A DNA stretch of 64,000 nt from Streptomyces inusitatus (GTDB lineage Bacteria; Actinomycetota; Actinomycetes; Streptomycetales; Streptomycetaceae). The stretch is taken from positions 258,070-322,069 of the forward strand of contig NZ_BMWG01000002.1 of assembly GCF_014651115.1 (NCBI RefSeq), in the 5' to 3' direction. Both the position numbers and the translations under genes were made by a program. Positions 11,624 through 21,285 of the stretch are shown here, in pieces (the stretch's first letter is position 1; each line of letters opens with the position of its first letter). The notes below the pieces were generated by a model, which was given only the letters and a program-made list of their open reading frames with translations, did no database searches and was not told where the DNA came from.

Positions 11624-13330
11624 TCAGAGCGGCACGATGTCCGGCGCTCCCAGCCGGGCGGCGTCCGCCGTCAGGTCGTCGGGCTGCCGCTGGGACTCCC
11701 GCTCCGCCTGCACCCGCTTCTCGTAGTGCTCGACCTCCTTGTCGATCTGGGCCTCTCCCCAGCCCAGGACGGGCGCCATCAGCTCCGCGCACTCGCGTGC
11801 GCTGCGGGTCCCCCGGTCGAAGGTCTCGATCGAGATCCGGGTGCGCCGCGTCAGCACGTCGTCCAGATGTCGCGCCCCTTCGTGTGACGCGGCGTAGACG
11901 ACCTCGGCGCGCAGATAATCGTCGGCCCCGCCCAGCGGCTCGCCGAGACCGGGGTCCTCGGCGATGAGGTCGAGCACCTCCTCGGCCAACGAGCCGTACC
12001 GGTTCAGCAGATGCTCGACCCGCACCACATGGAGGCCGGTGCGCGCGGCGATCCTCGCCCGGGCGTTCCACAGCGCCGTGTACCCCTCGGCCCCGACCAG
12101 GGGCACATTCTCGGTGACGCAGTCGGCGACCCGCTGGTCCAGCCCGTGCACCGCCTCGTCCACCGCGTCCTTCGCCATCACCCGGTAGGTGGTGTACTTG
12201 CCGCCCGCCACGACCACGAGCCCGGGGACCGGGTGGGCCACCGTGTGCTCGCGGGAGAGCTTGCTGGTGGCGTCCGACTCGCCGGCGAGCAGCGGTCGCA
12301 GCCCCGCGTAGACGCCCTGGACGTCGTCGCGGGTCAGCGGCACGGCCAGCACCGAGTTGACATGTTCCAGCAGATAGTCGATGTCGGCGCTGGAGGCCGC
12401 CGGATGCGCCTTGTCGAGGTCCCAGTCGGTGTCGGTGGTGCCGACGATCCAGTGCCGGCCCCAGGGGATGACGAACAGCACCGACTTCTCGGTGCGCAGG
12501 ATCAGCCCGGTCGTGGAGTGGATCCGGTCCTTGGGCACCACCAGATGAATGCCCTTCGAGGCGCGGACGTGGAACTGGCCGCGCTCGGCGATCAGCGCCT
12601 GGGTGTCGTCCGTCCACACCCCTGTCGCGTTCACCACCTGGCGGGCGCGGATCTCGTACTCCCCGCCGCCCTCGACGTCCTGGACGCGCGCGCCCACGAC
12701 CCGCTCGCCCTCGCGCAGAAAGCCGATGACCCGGGCCCGGCTGGCGACCTGGGCCCCATAGCTCGCGGCGGTGCGGACCAACATCGCCACATACCGGGCG
12801 TCATCCATCTGGGCGTCGTAGTACTGCAACGCGCCGACCAGGGAGTCCTTCTTCAGACAGGGCGCCACGCGCAGGGCCTGCCGGCGGGAGAGATGGCGGT
12901 GCACGGGCAGGCCACGGCCATGGCCCGAGGAGACCGACATGGCGTCGTAGAGCGCGACGCCCGATCCGGCGTAGATCCGCTCCCATCCCTTGTGCTCCAG
13001 GGGATAGAGGAAGGGCACCGGCTTCACCAGATGCGGCGCCAGCCGCTCCAGCAGCAGCCCGCGCTCCTTGAGCGCCTCTCTGACGAGCGCGAAGTCCAGC
13101 ATCTCCAGATAGCGCAGCCCGCCGTGAATGAGCTTGCTGGAGCGGCTCGATGTGCCCGACGCCCAGTCCCTGGCCTCCACAAGACCGGTGGAGAGCCCTC
13201 GTGTCACCGCGTCGAGCGCGGTGCCCGCGCCGACCACGCCCGCGCCGACGACCAGTACGTCCAGCTCTCGATCGGCCATGCCGGCGAGTGCCTGGGCGCG
13301 CTCTTCGGGTCCCAGTGTCGCTGTCTTCAC
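11624..13330 (-). CDS. glpD: aerobic glycerol-3-phosphate dehydrogenase
   Basis: The 568-residue flavoenzyme oxidises sn-glycerol-3-phosphate to dihydroxyacetone phosphate and passes electrons to quinone at the membrane. The FAD motif VLVVGAGVVGAG is near the N-terminus. SSRSSKLIHGGLRYLE, HLVVPKDRIH, GTTDTDWD and GGKYTTYRVMAKD are GlpD signatures, and a C-terminal helical cap (about 440-568) is present. The GTG at 13330 was chosen because gggaggcaa lies just upstream; longer frames run into the tandem-repeat region. No glpF or glpK is adjacent, so this is probably a housekeeping copy separate from a glp catabolic operon. Confidence 0.92.
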   Translation of the reverse strand: MKTATLGPEERAQALAGMADRELDVLVVGAGVVGAGTALDAVTRGLSTGLVEARDWASGTSSRSSKLIHGGLRYLEMLDFALVREALKERGLLLERLAPHLVKPVPFLYPLEHKGWERIYAGSGVALYDAMSVSSGHGRGLPVHRHLSRRQALRVAPCLKKDSLVGALQYYDAQMDDARYVAMLVRTAASYGAQVASRARVIGFLREGERVVGARVQDVEGGGEYEIRARQVVNATGVWTDDTQALIAERGQFHVRASKGIHLVVPKDRIHSTTGLILRTEKSVLFVIPWGRHWIVGTTDTDWDLDKAHPAASSADIDYLLEHVNSVLAVPLTRDDVQGVYAGLRPLLAGESDATSKLSREHTVAHPVPGLVVVAGGKYTTYRVMAKDAVDEAVHGLDQRVADCVTENVPLVGAEGYTALWNARARIAARTGLHVVRVEHLLNRYGSLAEEVLDLIAEDPGLGEPLGGADDYLRAEVVYAASHEGARHLDDVLTRRTRISIETFDRGTRSARECAELMAPVLGWGEAQIDKEVEHYEKRVQAERESQRQPDDLTADAARLGAPDIVPL

Positions 13331-13739
13331 TGTGCTTGCCTCCCGTCGCCCCCGTGTACCTCTGCCCGGACACCGCGCCCCGCATTCCCGGCCCGGCCCG
13401 ACCGGCGAACCCGGCTCCGCCCGACCGGCGAACCCGGCCCGACCGGCGAACCCGGCTCCGCCCGACCGACGGACCCTGCCCGGCCCACACCGGACCCTGC
13501 CCGGCCCGCATCGGCCCGCGGCCCGGCCGCACCGACCGATCGGCCGGTCCCTCACCATCGATTCTGTCCGCAGTCACCGACTTCAGCCACCGCCTGTGGA
13601 TAACACTCGGACCGCCACAGCCCTGCAATACCGCATATCGGTCATATTTACGCCTAGTCTGACATTGCGCACCCGCCCGTTCCGCCCACAGGGCTTGCGC
13701 CCACGCTCCCCTCCGGCTATGGGAAGGACGGCCACACGC
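13331..13739. other. divergent intergenic region, glpD / dehydrogenase
   Basis: 409 bases separate the two divergent starts. The glpD-proximal half is GC-rich and holds the tandem repeats at 13397-13512. The other half turns A/T-rich (13600-13665) and should hold the promoter of the rightward gene. The 11-mer gtcatatttac at 13641-13651 recurs upstream of whiD at 19731-19741. Confidence 0.6.
13397..13512. repeat. two adjacent tandem-repeat arrays
   Basis: Three copies of a 19-23 base unit, cccgaccggcgaacccggc(tccg), start at 13397, 13420 and 13438. A degenerate fourth starts at 13461. They are followed by two 21-base units, ggaccctgcccggccc plus five bases, at 13471 and 13492. The units are directly adjacent without spacers, so this is a minisatellite and not a CRISPR. 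Confidence 0.85.
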
Positions 13740-14981
13740 ATGCCCGCAGACCTCGCCGTCATCGGACTCGGTCACCACGGCCTGCCCCTCGCCCAGGCCG
13801 CCGTGGCCGCCGGCATCGAGACGATCGGCTATGACCCCGACCCTCGGCACCTCACCGAACCCGCCGCGGGCCGCACCCCCGCCGACATCCGGCGCATGCT
13901 CTCCGGAGGCTTCAGAACCGTCACGGACCCGGCCGAACTCGGCCGCGTCCGCACCGCCGCGATCTGCGCCCCCACCCCCCTCGGCCCGGACGGCAACCTC
14001 GACCTCACCGCCCTCACCGAGGCCGCCCGCGCCCTCGCCGCCCGGCTCCGCCCGCACACCACCGTGCTGCTCGAATCCGCCGTACAGCCCGGCACCACCG
14101 ACTCCGTACTGCGCCCGATCCTGGAGGACGGCTCGGGGCTGCGGGCCGGCCGCGACTTTCATCTGGCCTACTCCCCCGGGCGGGTGGATCCCGGCAGCCG
14201 CACCCACGACTACGCCAACACCCCCAAGGTCATCGGCGGCCTCACCCCCGCCTGCACCGAGTCCGCCGCCGCCTTCTACGGCAGGCTCACCGACAAGGTC
14301 GTCCGCGCCCGGGGACTGCGCGAGGCCGAGACCGTGAAGGTCCTGGAGACCAACTTCCGCCATGTGAACATCGCGCTGGTCAACGAGATGGCCGTGCTCT
14401 GCCACGACCTCGGGGTCGACCTCTGGGACGTGATCCGCTGCGCCGAGACCAAGCCGTACGGCTTCCAGGCCTTCCGCCCCGGCCCGGGCGTCGGCGGCCA
14501 CGGCGTGCCGCTGGACCCCGGGATCCTCCCGTACAGCGGGCGCACCCCCGGCCATCCGCTGCGGATGGTCGGCCTCGCCCAGGAGATCAACGCACGGATG
14601 CCGCAATACGTCATCCAGCGTTGCGCCACTCTGCTGAACGAGCACGGAAAATCCGCCCGGGGCGCACGGGTACTGCTGCTGGGAATCACCTACAAGCCGG
14701 ATCTCGCGGATCTGGCCGGCTCCCCCGCCCAGGAGATCAGCCGCCGGCTGATGGACCTGGGCGCGGCCGTCAGCTACCACGATCCGTACGTCCCCGACTG
14801 GCGGGTGCGCGACCAGCCCGTCCCCCGCGCGGACTCGCTCTACGAGGCCGCCGCCGCCGCGGATCTGACCGTACTGCTCCAGCACCACCGCACCTACGAC
14901 CTCCAGGGCCTCGCCGTGAAGGCACAGCTGCTCCTGGACACCAGGGGAGCCACCCCGGCGGGCGCCGCCCACCGGCTGTGA
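13740..14981 (+). CDS. UDP-glucose/GDP-mannose dehydrogenase family protein lacking the catalytic Cys
   Basis: The 413-residue product has the family layout. A Rossmann motif AVIGLGHHGLPLAQ starts at 6 and the GTT-type motif VQPGTTDSV is near 116. The central helix ETVKVLETNFRHVNIALVNE spans 197-216, and a C-terminal domain carries GITYKPDLAD (315-324). In active members the loop reads GGHCxPxDP; here it is GGHGVPLDP at 252-260, so the nucleophilic Cys is Gly255. Lysine and Asn of the central helix are kept. The protein probably still binds NAD and a nucleotide sugar but should not do the two-step oxidation by the usual thioester route. The start at 13740 follows ggaagga. It stands alone. Confidence 0.8.
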   Translation: MPADLAVIGLGHHGLPLAQAAVAAGIETIGYDPDPRHLTEPAAGRTPADIRRMLSGGFRTVTDPAELGRVRTAAICAPTPLGPDGNLDLTALTEAARALAARLRPHTTVLLESAVQPGTTDSVLRPILEDGSGLRAGRDFHLAYSPGRVDPGSRTHDYANTPKVIGGLTPACTESAAAFYGRLTDKVVRARGLREAETVKVLETNFRHVNIALVNEMAVLCHDLGVDLWDVIRCAETKPYGFQAFRPGPGVGGHGVPLDPGILPYSGRTPGHPLRMVGLAQEINARMPQYVIQRCATLLNEHGKSARGARVLLLGITYKPDLADLAGSPAQEISRRLMDLGAAVSYHDPYVPDWRVRDQPVPRADSLYEAAAAADLTVLLQHHRTYDLQGLAVKAQLLLDTRGATPAGAAHRL

Positions 14982-15001
14982 CGGCCCGGGGCGTACCCAA
15001 G

Positions 15002-15029
15002 GTGCGCCCGGGGTGCGCCCCGGGCGCAC
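15002..15029. terminator. 12-bp hairpin, first of two
   Basis: Arms 15002-15013 and 15018-15029 pair perfectly with a 4-base loop, 20 bases after the dehydrogenase stop. Confidence 0.7.
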
Positions 15030-15032
15030 GAA

Positions 15033-15071
15033 GAGGGGCCCGACGCCTTCCTCAAAGGCGTCGGGCCCCTC
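15033..15071. terminator. 17-bp hairpin, second of two, bidirectional
   Basis: Arms 15033-15049 and 15055-15071 pair perfectly around a 5-base loop. It lies between the converging dehydrogenase and guaB-paralogue genes and can serve both. Tandem hairpins suggest strong insulation. Confidence 0.85.
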
Positions 15072-15090
15072 CGCTCACGCTACGCGCGGG

Positions 15091-16215
15091 TCAGCGGCTG
15101 TGCTGCGAGTCCGCGACGGTGACCTCGACCCGCTGGAACTCCTTCAGCTCGCTGTAGCCCGTCGTCGCCATCGCGCGACGCAGCGCCCCGAAGAAGTTCA
15201 TCGAGCCGTCGGGGGTGTGCGAGGGGCCCGAGAGGACCTCCTCGGTGGTGCCCACGATGCCCAGGTCGACGAGCTTGCCGCGCGGCACGTCCTCGTGGAC
15301 CGCCTCCATGCCCCAGTGGCGGCCTCGACCGGGCGCGTCCGTCGCACGGGCCAGCGGGGAGCCGATCATCACGGCGTCCGCACCGCAGGCGATCGCCTTC
15401 GGGAGGTCTCCGGACCAGCCCACGCCGCCGTCGGCGATGACGTGGACATAACGGCCGCCGGACTCGTCCATGTAGTCGCGGCGGGCGGCCGCGACATCGG
15501 CGACCGCGGTCGCCATCGGGACCTGGATGCCCAGCACATTACGGGTGGTGTGGGCCGCGCCGCCGCCGAAGCCGACGAGGACGCCGGCCGCGCCGGTGCG
15601 CATCAGGTGGAGGGCGGCGGTGTAGGTGGCACAGCCGCCGACGATCACCGGAACGTCCAGCTCGTAGATGAACTGCTTCAGATTGAGCGGCTCGGCCGCG
15701 CCCGAGACGTGCTCGGCGGAGACCGTGGTGCCGCGGATGACGAAGATGTCCACACCCGCGTCGACCACGGCCTTGGAGAACTGGGCGGTGCGCTGCGGGG
15801 AGAGCGCGGCGGCCGTCACCACGCCCGAGTCCCGCACCTCCTTGATGCGCTGCCCGATCAGCTCTTCCTTGATCGGGGCCGCGTAGATCTCCTGGAGGCG
15901 ACGGGTCGCGGTCTCCGGAGCCATCTCCGCGATCTCGTCCAGCAGCGGCTGGGGGTCCTCGTACCTCGTCCACAGTCCTTCGAGGTTGAGGACGCCGAGG
16001 CCGCCCTGCTCGCCGATGCGGATCGCGGTCTGCGGAGAGACCACCGAGTCCATCGGAGCCGCCAGGAAGGGCAGGTCAAAGCGGTAGGCGTCGATCTGCC
16101 AGGCGATCGAGACCTCCTTCGGGTCCCGTGTGCGCCGGCTCGGTACGACGGCGATGTCATCGAACGCGTACGCCCTGCGACCGCGCTTGCCGCGCCCGAT
16201 CTCGATCTCAGTCAC
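15091..16215 (-). CDS. guaB3: GuaB3-type IMP dehydrogenase-related protein
   Basis: The 374-residue TIM-barrel protein belongs to the IMP dehydrogenase/GMP reductase superfamily but has no CBS domains. Family segments include LAAPMDSVVSPQTA (51-64), GGLGVLNLEG and VIADGGVGWSGD. The loop that in IMPDH reads GSICTTR, with the catalytic Cys, reads GGAAHTTR here, placing His222 at the Cys position. It lies 116 bases downstream of guaB with a hairpin between, as is usual in actinobacteria. A role in guanine nucleotide metabolism is inferred from family and position; activity is uncertain because of the Cys change. Confidence 0.85.
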   Translation of the reverse strand: MTEIEIGRGKRGRRAYAFDDIAVVPSRRTRDPKEVSIAWQIDAYRFDLPFLAAPMDSVVSPQTAIRIGEQGGLGVLNLEGLWTRYEDPQPLLDEIAEMAPETATRRLQEIYAAPIKEELIGQRIKEVRDSGVVTAAALSPQRTAQFSKAVVDAGVDIFVIRGTTVSAEHVSGAAEPLNLKQFIYELDVPVIVGGCATYTAALHLMRTGAAGVLVGFGGGAAHTTRNVLGIQVPMATAVADVAAARRDYMDESGGRYVHVIADGGVGWSGDLPKAIACGADAVMIGSPLARATDAPGRGRHWGMEAVHEDVPRGKLVDLGIVGTTEEVLSGPSHTPDGSMNFFGALRRAMATTGYSELKEFQRVEVTVADSQHSR

Positions 16216-16270
16216 CTTGTGTGGCCTTTCCCTCTACGTCTGCGCCTACCAGTATCACCGACGCATACGA

Positions 16271-16304
16271 CAGGGGCGGATCCGGAGAACCGGAACCGCC
16301 CCTG
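16271..16304. terminator. hairpin after guaB
   Basis: Fifteen-base arms at 16271-16285 and 16290-16304 with one A-A mismatch close on an agaa loop. Located about 30 bases past the guaB stop, it should end the guaB transcript before the paralogue gene. Confidence 0.75.
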
Positions 16305-16331
16305 ACAGGCGAGGGCTACTGCTTCGCGCTG

Positions 16332-17876
<1,545 letters not shown>

Positions 17877-17990
17877 CTAACGGCCCGGGACGCCCTCTCA
17901 TTCCACGATCAAGAATGCTCGGCGGCTTTGTGGGTTGACACACACCCGCGAGAGGCGCGGGAAACGCCGGAGACGACGGGAAAACGGCGG

Positions 17991-18656
17991 CTACTGCTCG
18001 GCGAGCGCGCGGAGCCTGCTGAGCGCCCGGTGCTGGGCGACCCTGACCGCGCCGGGGGACATTCCCAGCATCTGGCCCGTCTCCTCGGCGGTGAGGCCGA
18101 CCGCGACCCGCAGCACCAGCAGCTCGCGCTGGTTCTCCGGGAGGTTGGCCAGCAGCCTCTTGGCCCACTCCGCGTCATCGCTGAGCAGGGCGCGCTCCTC
18201 GGGACCCAGGGAGTCGTCGGGGCGCTCGGGCATCTCGTCGGAGGGCACGGCCGTCGATCCGGGGTGGCGCATGGCGGCGCGCTGGAGATCGGCGACCTTG
18301 TGGGTGGCGATGGCGAAGACGAACGCCTCGAAGGGTCTGCCGGTGTCCCGGTAGCGGGGCAGCGCCATCAGCACGGCGACGCAGACCTCCTGGGCGAGGT
18401 CCTCCACGAAGTGGCGCGCGTCACCGGGCAGCCGGTTGAGCCGGGTGCGGCAGTAGCGCAGCGCGAGTGGATGGACATGCGCGAGGAGGTCGTGCGTGGC
18501 TTGCTCGTCCCCTTCGACGGCACGGTGGACGAGCGCACCGATGACCGTGGTGTTGTCGTCACGCATCGGTCCATGGTGCATCGGTGGCCGCTGATCCGTG
18601 GCACCGTGTCCCATGTTGTGCACCGAAGCGTTATGAGCAGGTGCGCCGGAACTCAT
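17991..18656 (-). CDS. shbA: ECF-like sigma factor ShbA (drives hrdB)
   Basis: The roughly 221-residue sigma factor has region 2 at about 45-125 ([56 protein letters not shown]). Region 4 at about 165-215 has the helix-turn-helix [30 protein letters not shown]. Its place directly upstream of bldM and downstream of guaB is that of ShbA, reported in S. griseus and S. coelicolor to transcribe the principal sigma gene hrdB. There is no adjacent anti-sigma gene, as expected for ShbA. The ATG at 18656 follows ggggaggg; ATG at 18707 or 18566 are alternatives. Identity rests on similarity as I recall it plus synteny. Confidence 0.85.
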   Translation of the reverse strand: MSSGAPAHNASVHNMGHGATDQRPPMHHGPMRDDNTTVIGALVHRAVEGDEQATHDLLAHVHPLALRYCRTRLNRLPGDARHFVEDLAQEVCVAVLMALPRYRDTGRPFEAFVFAIATHKVADLQRAAMRHPGSTAVPSDEMPERPDDSLGPEERALLSDDAEWAKRLLANLPENQRELLVLRVAVGLTAEETGQMLGMSPGAVRVAQHRALSRLRALAEQ

Positions 18657-18759
18657 TGCCTGCGCCCTCCCCTTCCGCTCGCCGGACTCGTTCCCGAGGA
18701 ACTCCACACCTCAAGGATGCGGCATCGCGAGGGAAACGGATGCCCGCGGCCGCCCGTCG

Positions 18760-18785
18760 CCCCGCTCACCGTACGGCGAGCGGGG
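18760..18785. terminator. hairpin after bldM
   Basis: Eight-base arms ccccgctc/gagcgggg (18760-18767, 18778-18785) with partial inner pairing lie 34 bases past the bldM stop. Confidence 0.55.
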
Positions 18786-18819
18786 TCGGTCGCACCCCTC
18801 GGGCACCCCGCGAACGGTC

Positions 18820-19431
18820 CTAACGGACCAGGCCCCAGCGGAATCCGAGCGCGACCGCGTGCGCACGGTCCGAGGCTCCCAGCTTCTTGAAGAGGCGGCG
18901 CGCGTGAGTCTTCACCGTGTCCTCGGAGAGGAACAGCTCGCGGCCGATCTCGGCGTTGGAACGGCCGTGGCTCATTCCTTCGAGCACCTGGATCTCGCGC
19001 GCGGTGAGCGTGGGCGCGGCGCCCATCTCGGCCGAGCGCAGTCTGCGCGGGGCGAGCCGCCAGGTCGGGTCGGCGAGTGCCTGGGTCACCGTCGCGCGCA
19101 GCTCGGCGCGGGAGGCGTCCTTGTGCAGATAGCCGCGGGCCCCCGCGGCGACCGCGAGCGCCACTCCGTCGAGATCTTCGGCGACGGTGAGCATGATGAT
19201 CCGGGCGCCGGGGTCGGCCGAGAGCAGTCGGCGGACCGTCTCGACACCGCCCAGGCCGGGCATGCGTACATCCATCAGAATCAGATCCGAGCGGTCGGCG
19301 CCCCAGCGGCGGAGGACTTCCTCGCCGTTGGCCGCGGTCGTCACGCGCTCGACGCCGGGCACGGTCGCGACCGCGCGGCGGAGCGCCTCTCGGGCAAGCG
19401 GGGAGTCGTCGCAGACGAGGACGGATGTCAT
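18820..19431 (-). CDS. bldM: developmental response regulator BldM
   Basis: The 203-residue orphan response regulator of the NarL/FixJ class is needed for aerial hyphae and spore formation. The receiver domain (1-115) has D8/D9, D54 in ILMDVRMPG, T82 and K104. The LuxR-type helix-turn-helix (about 145-200) reads LTAREIQVLEGMSHGRSNAEIGR and SEDTVKTHARRLFKKLGASD. No histidine kinase is nearby; the literature describes BldM as acting without phosphorylation at D54, as a homodimer or with WhiI. The ATG follows ggaggg. A CGTAAC-N16-CGTTGG promoter upstream fits control by sigma-BldN. Confidence 0.95.
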   Translation of the reverse strand: MTSVLVCDDSPLAREALRRAVATVPGVERVTTAANGEEVLRRWGADRSDLILMDVRMPGLGGVETVRRLLSADPGARIIMLTVAEDLDGVALAVAAGARGYLHKDASRAELRATVTQALADPTWRLAPRRLRSAEMGAAPTLTAREIQVLEGMSHGRSNAEIGRELFLSEDTVKTHARRLFKKLGASDRAHAVALGFRWGLVR

Positions 19432-19556
19432 GGCCGCCCTCCGCAGCTGATGCGCGTCACCTTGAGCCTCCAGGCTGGGTACGTTTCTTCACCTGTGCGG
19501 TTGAGCGCACTCGGACGTGTGCCCGAGCACTTGTTGCTTCAACCGCCTCCGCACTA

Positions 19557-19584
19557 CCAACGATGGTCACTCGAAAGAGTTACG
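19557..19584 (-). promoter_or_regulatory. sigma-BldN-type promoter of bldM
   Basis: Read on the minus strand, CGTAAC (19584-19579) is followed after exactly 16 bases by CGTTGG (19562-19557). The published sigma-BldN consensus is CGTAAC-N16-CGTTGA, and bldM is a known BldN target. The start site would be near 19550, giving a leader of about 120 bases. Confidence 0.75.
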
Positions 19585-19738
19585 GCCCGGAGCGGACTCT
19601 TCAGCACTTCACGCGAGAGGGCCCGCGCGGCGGTGAGCGCAGCGGGGGAACGGTTCTTCTTTCATCACGTATGCACCATTTAGCTGATTTTCTTCACTTT
19701 GGGTGGTGTCTGTGGCTAGATTCGTAATGAGTCATATT

Positions 19739-19763
19739 TACATCTACTAACACAGTAGATGTA
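19739..19763. promoter_or_regulatory. 10-bp inverted repeat upstream of whiD
   Basis: TACATCTACT and AGTAGATGTA pair perfectly across five bases. The element is A/T-rich in a GC-rich genome and about 105 bases before the whiD ATG. It looks like an operator for a dimeric regulator; which one is unknown. Confidence 0.5.
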
Positions 19764-19867
19764 CGGTCGTGAGGCAGCGTGCGGGCGCCGGGTGCGGCTC
19801 GTGCCCCTCCGCTCGCGCGACGCGACCTGACCGGATCCGCTCAGCACGGTTTCAAGGGGCAAGCGCT

Positions 19868-20191
19868 ATGGCAGATTTCTCCCGCCTTCCCGGACCCAAC
19901 GCCGACCTGTGGGACTGGCAGCTCCTCGCGGCCTGCCGGGGTGTGGACAGCTCGCTCTTCTTCCACCCCGAGGGGGAGCGCGGGGCCGCGCGCAGCGCGC
20001 GCGAGAACTCGGCGAAAGAGGTGTGCATGAGGTGTCCGGTCCGCGCCGAGTGCGCCGCGCACGCGCTGGCGGTGCGGGAGCCCTACGGGGTGTGGGGCGG
20101 ACTGACGGAGGACGAGCGCGAGGAGCTGATGGGCCGCGCGCGGCACCGGCTGGTCCCGGCGGCCAGCTCGACGGGCACGGGGCAGGACTGA
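19868..20191 (+). CDS. whiD: WhiB-like [4Fe-4S] regulator WhiD
   Basis: The 107-residue Wbl protein carries cluster ligands C23, C53, C56 and C62, the conserved DLWDWQLLAACRG start and the GVWGG turn at 74-78, then a basic tail. Its place divergent from bldM identifies it as WhiD, needed for late spore maturation. Wbl proteins bind region 4 of the principal sigma factor, and the cluster senses O2 or NO. The ATG at 19868 follows aagggg. Confidence 0.95.
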   Translation: MADFSRLPGPNADLWDWQLLAACRGVDSSLFFHPEGERGAARSARENSAKEVCMRCPVRAECAAHALAVREPYGVWGGLTEDEREELMGRARHRLVPAASSTGTGQD

Positions 20192-20278
20192 CGCCCCAGC
20201 CATTCGCAGAAACGTTCCTGCACCGACACTCGCAGTGACACCCGCACTGACATACAGGGATGGATGCGGGCACGGATA

Positions 20279-20298
20279 CGGGCGGGGAGGCCCGCCCG
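20279..20298. terminator. 8-bp hairpin between whiD and the LysR gene
   Basis: CGGGCGGG, loop GAGG, CCCGCCCG. It lies between converging genes and abuts the LysR stop at 20301, so it can serve both. Confidence 0.6.
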
Positions 20299-20300
20299 CG

Positions 20301-21200
20301 TCAGCGGGACGCCGCCAGGGCGAGCTGGTCGAGGGTGGCCGCGACCGCCGGGACCTGGGAGAGGTCCGGCAGGGTGAGCGCGACGATCTCCCGCACCACC
20401 GGCGGGTCGACCGTGATGGCGCGCGCGCCCTTGGGGCGTACCGACTCCAGCGCCAGCTCCGGCAGTACCGCGACCCCCAGACCGGCTCCGACCAGGCCGA
20501 TCACGGCCGGGTAGTCGTCGGTGGCGAAGTCGATGCGCGGGGTGAAACCGGCCTCCTCGCAGACCTCGACCAGCTGACGGCGACAGCGCGGGCAGCCCGC
20601 GATCCAGGGGTCGTCGGCGAGATCGCCGATGGCGACCGCGCCCGCACCGGCGAGCCGGTGCCCCTCGGGGACCAGCCCGACGAGCCGGTCGGAGAGCAGC
20701 GGCCGGACGATCAGGTCGTCCCACTCGGCCTCCCGCTCGGCGGCCCCGCCGTAGCGGAAGGCGAGCGCGATGTCGCAGTCCCCCTCGCGCAGCATCTCCA
20801 CCGAGCGCGGCGGCTCGGCGTCGACGAGCGAGACCTGGGTGCCGGGGTGGGCGGCCCGGAGCGCGGCGAGGGCGGTGGGCACCAGGGTGGAGCTGCCGCT
20901 GGGGAAGGAGACCAGCCGGACCCGGCCCGCCCGCAGCCCGGCGATGGCCGCGATCTCCTCCTCCGCCGCGGTGAGCCCGGCGAGGATGCCGGAGGCGTGG
21001 CGCACCAGCACCTCTCCGGCCTGGGTCAGCCGCATCTCCCGGCCGGCGCGGATCAGCAGCGGGGTGCCCGCGGAGGTCTCCAGGGCCTTCATCTGCTGGC
21101 TGACGGCGGGCTGGGTGCAGCCCAGGGTGCGGGCGGCGGCGGAGAAGGAGCCGGTGGTGGCCACCGCGCGCAGGACTCGGAGATGACGGGCCTCAATCAC
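20301..21200 (-). CDS. LysR-family transcriptional regulator
   Basis: The 299-residue product has an N-terminal winged helix-turn-helix (about 1-60: RHLRVLRAVATTGSFSAAARTLGCTQPAVSQQ, cut here into adjoining parts RHLRVLRAVATTGSF and SAAARTLGCTQPAVSQQ) and a periplasmic-binding-like effector domain. The GTG at 21200 is chosen because it starts right at the helix-turn-helix and has TATAGT six bases before it, a leaderless arrangement. It is divergent from the MOSC gene with 85 bases between them and a palindrome in the gap, so it probably regulates itself and that gene. The effector is unknown. Confidence 0.88.
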   Translation of the reverse strand: MIEARHLRVLRAVATTGSFSAAARTLGCTQPAVSQQMKALETSAGTPLLIRAGREMRLTQAGEVLVRHASGILAGLTAAEEEIAAIAGLRAGRVRLVSFPSGSSTLVPTALAALRAAHPGTQVSLVDAEPPRSVEMLREGDCDIALAFRYGGAAEREAEWDDLIVRPLLSDRLVGLVPEGHRLAGAGAVAIGDLADDPWIAGCPRCRRQLVEVCEEAGFTPRIDFATDDYPAVIGLVGAGLGVAVLPELALESVRPKGARAITVDPPVVREIVALTLPDLSQVPAVAATLDQLALAASR

Positions 21201-21240
21201 CTTTTCACTATAAGCACCCCTTGGAGACATAGGCAATTAT

Positions 21241-21262
21241 TCAACAGATAGTTTGATGTTGA
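21241..21262. promoter_or_regulatory. TCAACA-N10-TGTTGA palindrome, candidate LysR box
   Basis: A perfect 6-10-6 inverted repeat in an A/T-rich 85-base gap between the divergent LysR and MOSC genes. LysR-type boxes are typically T-N11-A inverted repeats of about this size. It lies 24 bases before the MOSC start. Confidence 0.6.
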
Positions 21263-21285
21263 GGGATTGTTGAGGGCTTAACGTG

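Larger units (their letters stand above)
19432..19867. other. divergent bldM-whiD control region
   Basis: 436 bases without a gene. The bldM side holds the sigma-BldN-type promoter at 19557-19584. The whiD side has an A/T-rich block (about 19660-19765) with a 10-bp inverted repeat and the 11-mer gtcatatttac, so whiD promoters are probably there. I found no convincing BldD box. Confidence 0.6.

Noticed and set aside
13397-13512. CRISPR-like array
   Set aside because: Repeat units are directly adjacent without unique spacers and no cas genes are present; it is a minisatellite.
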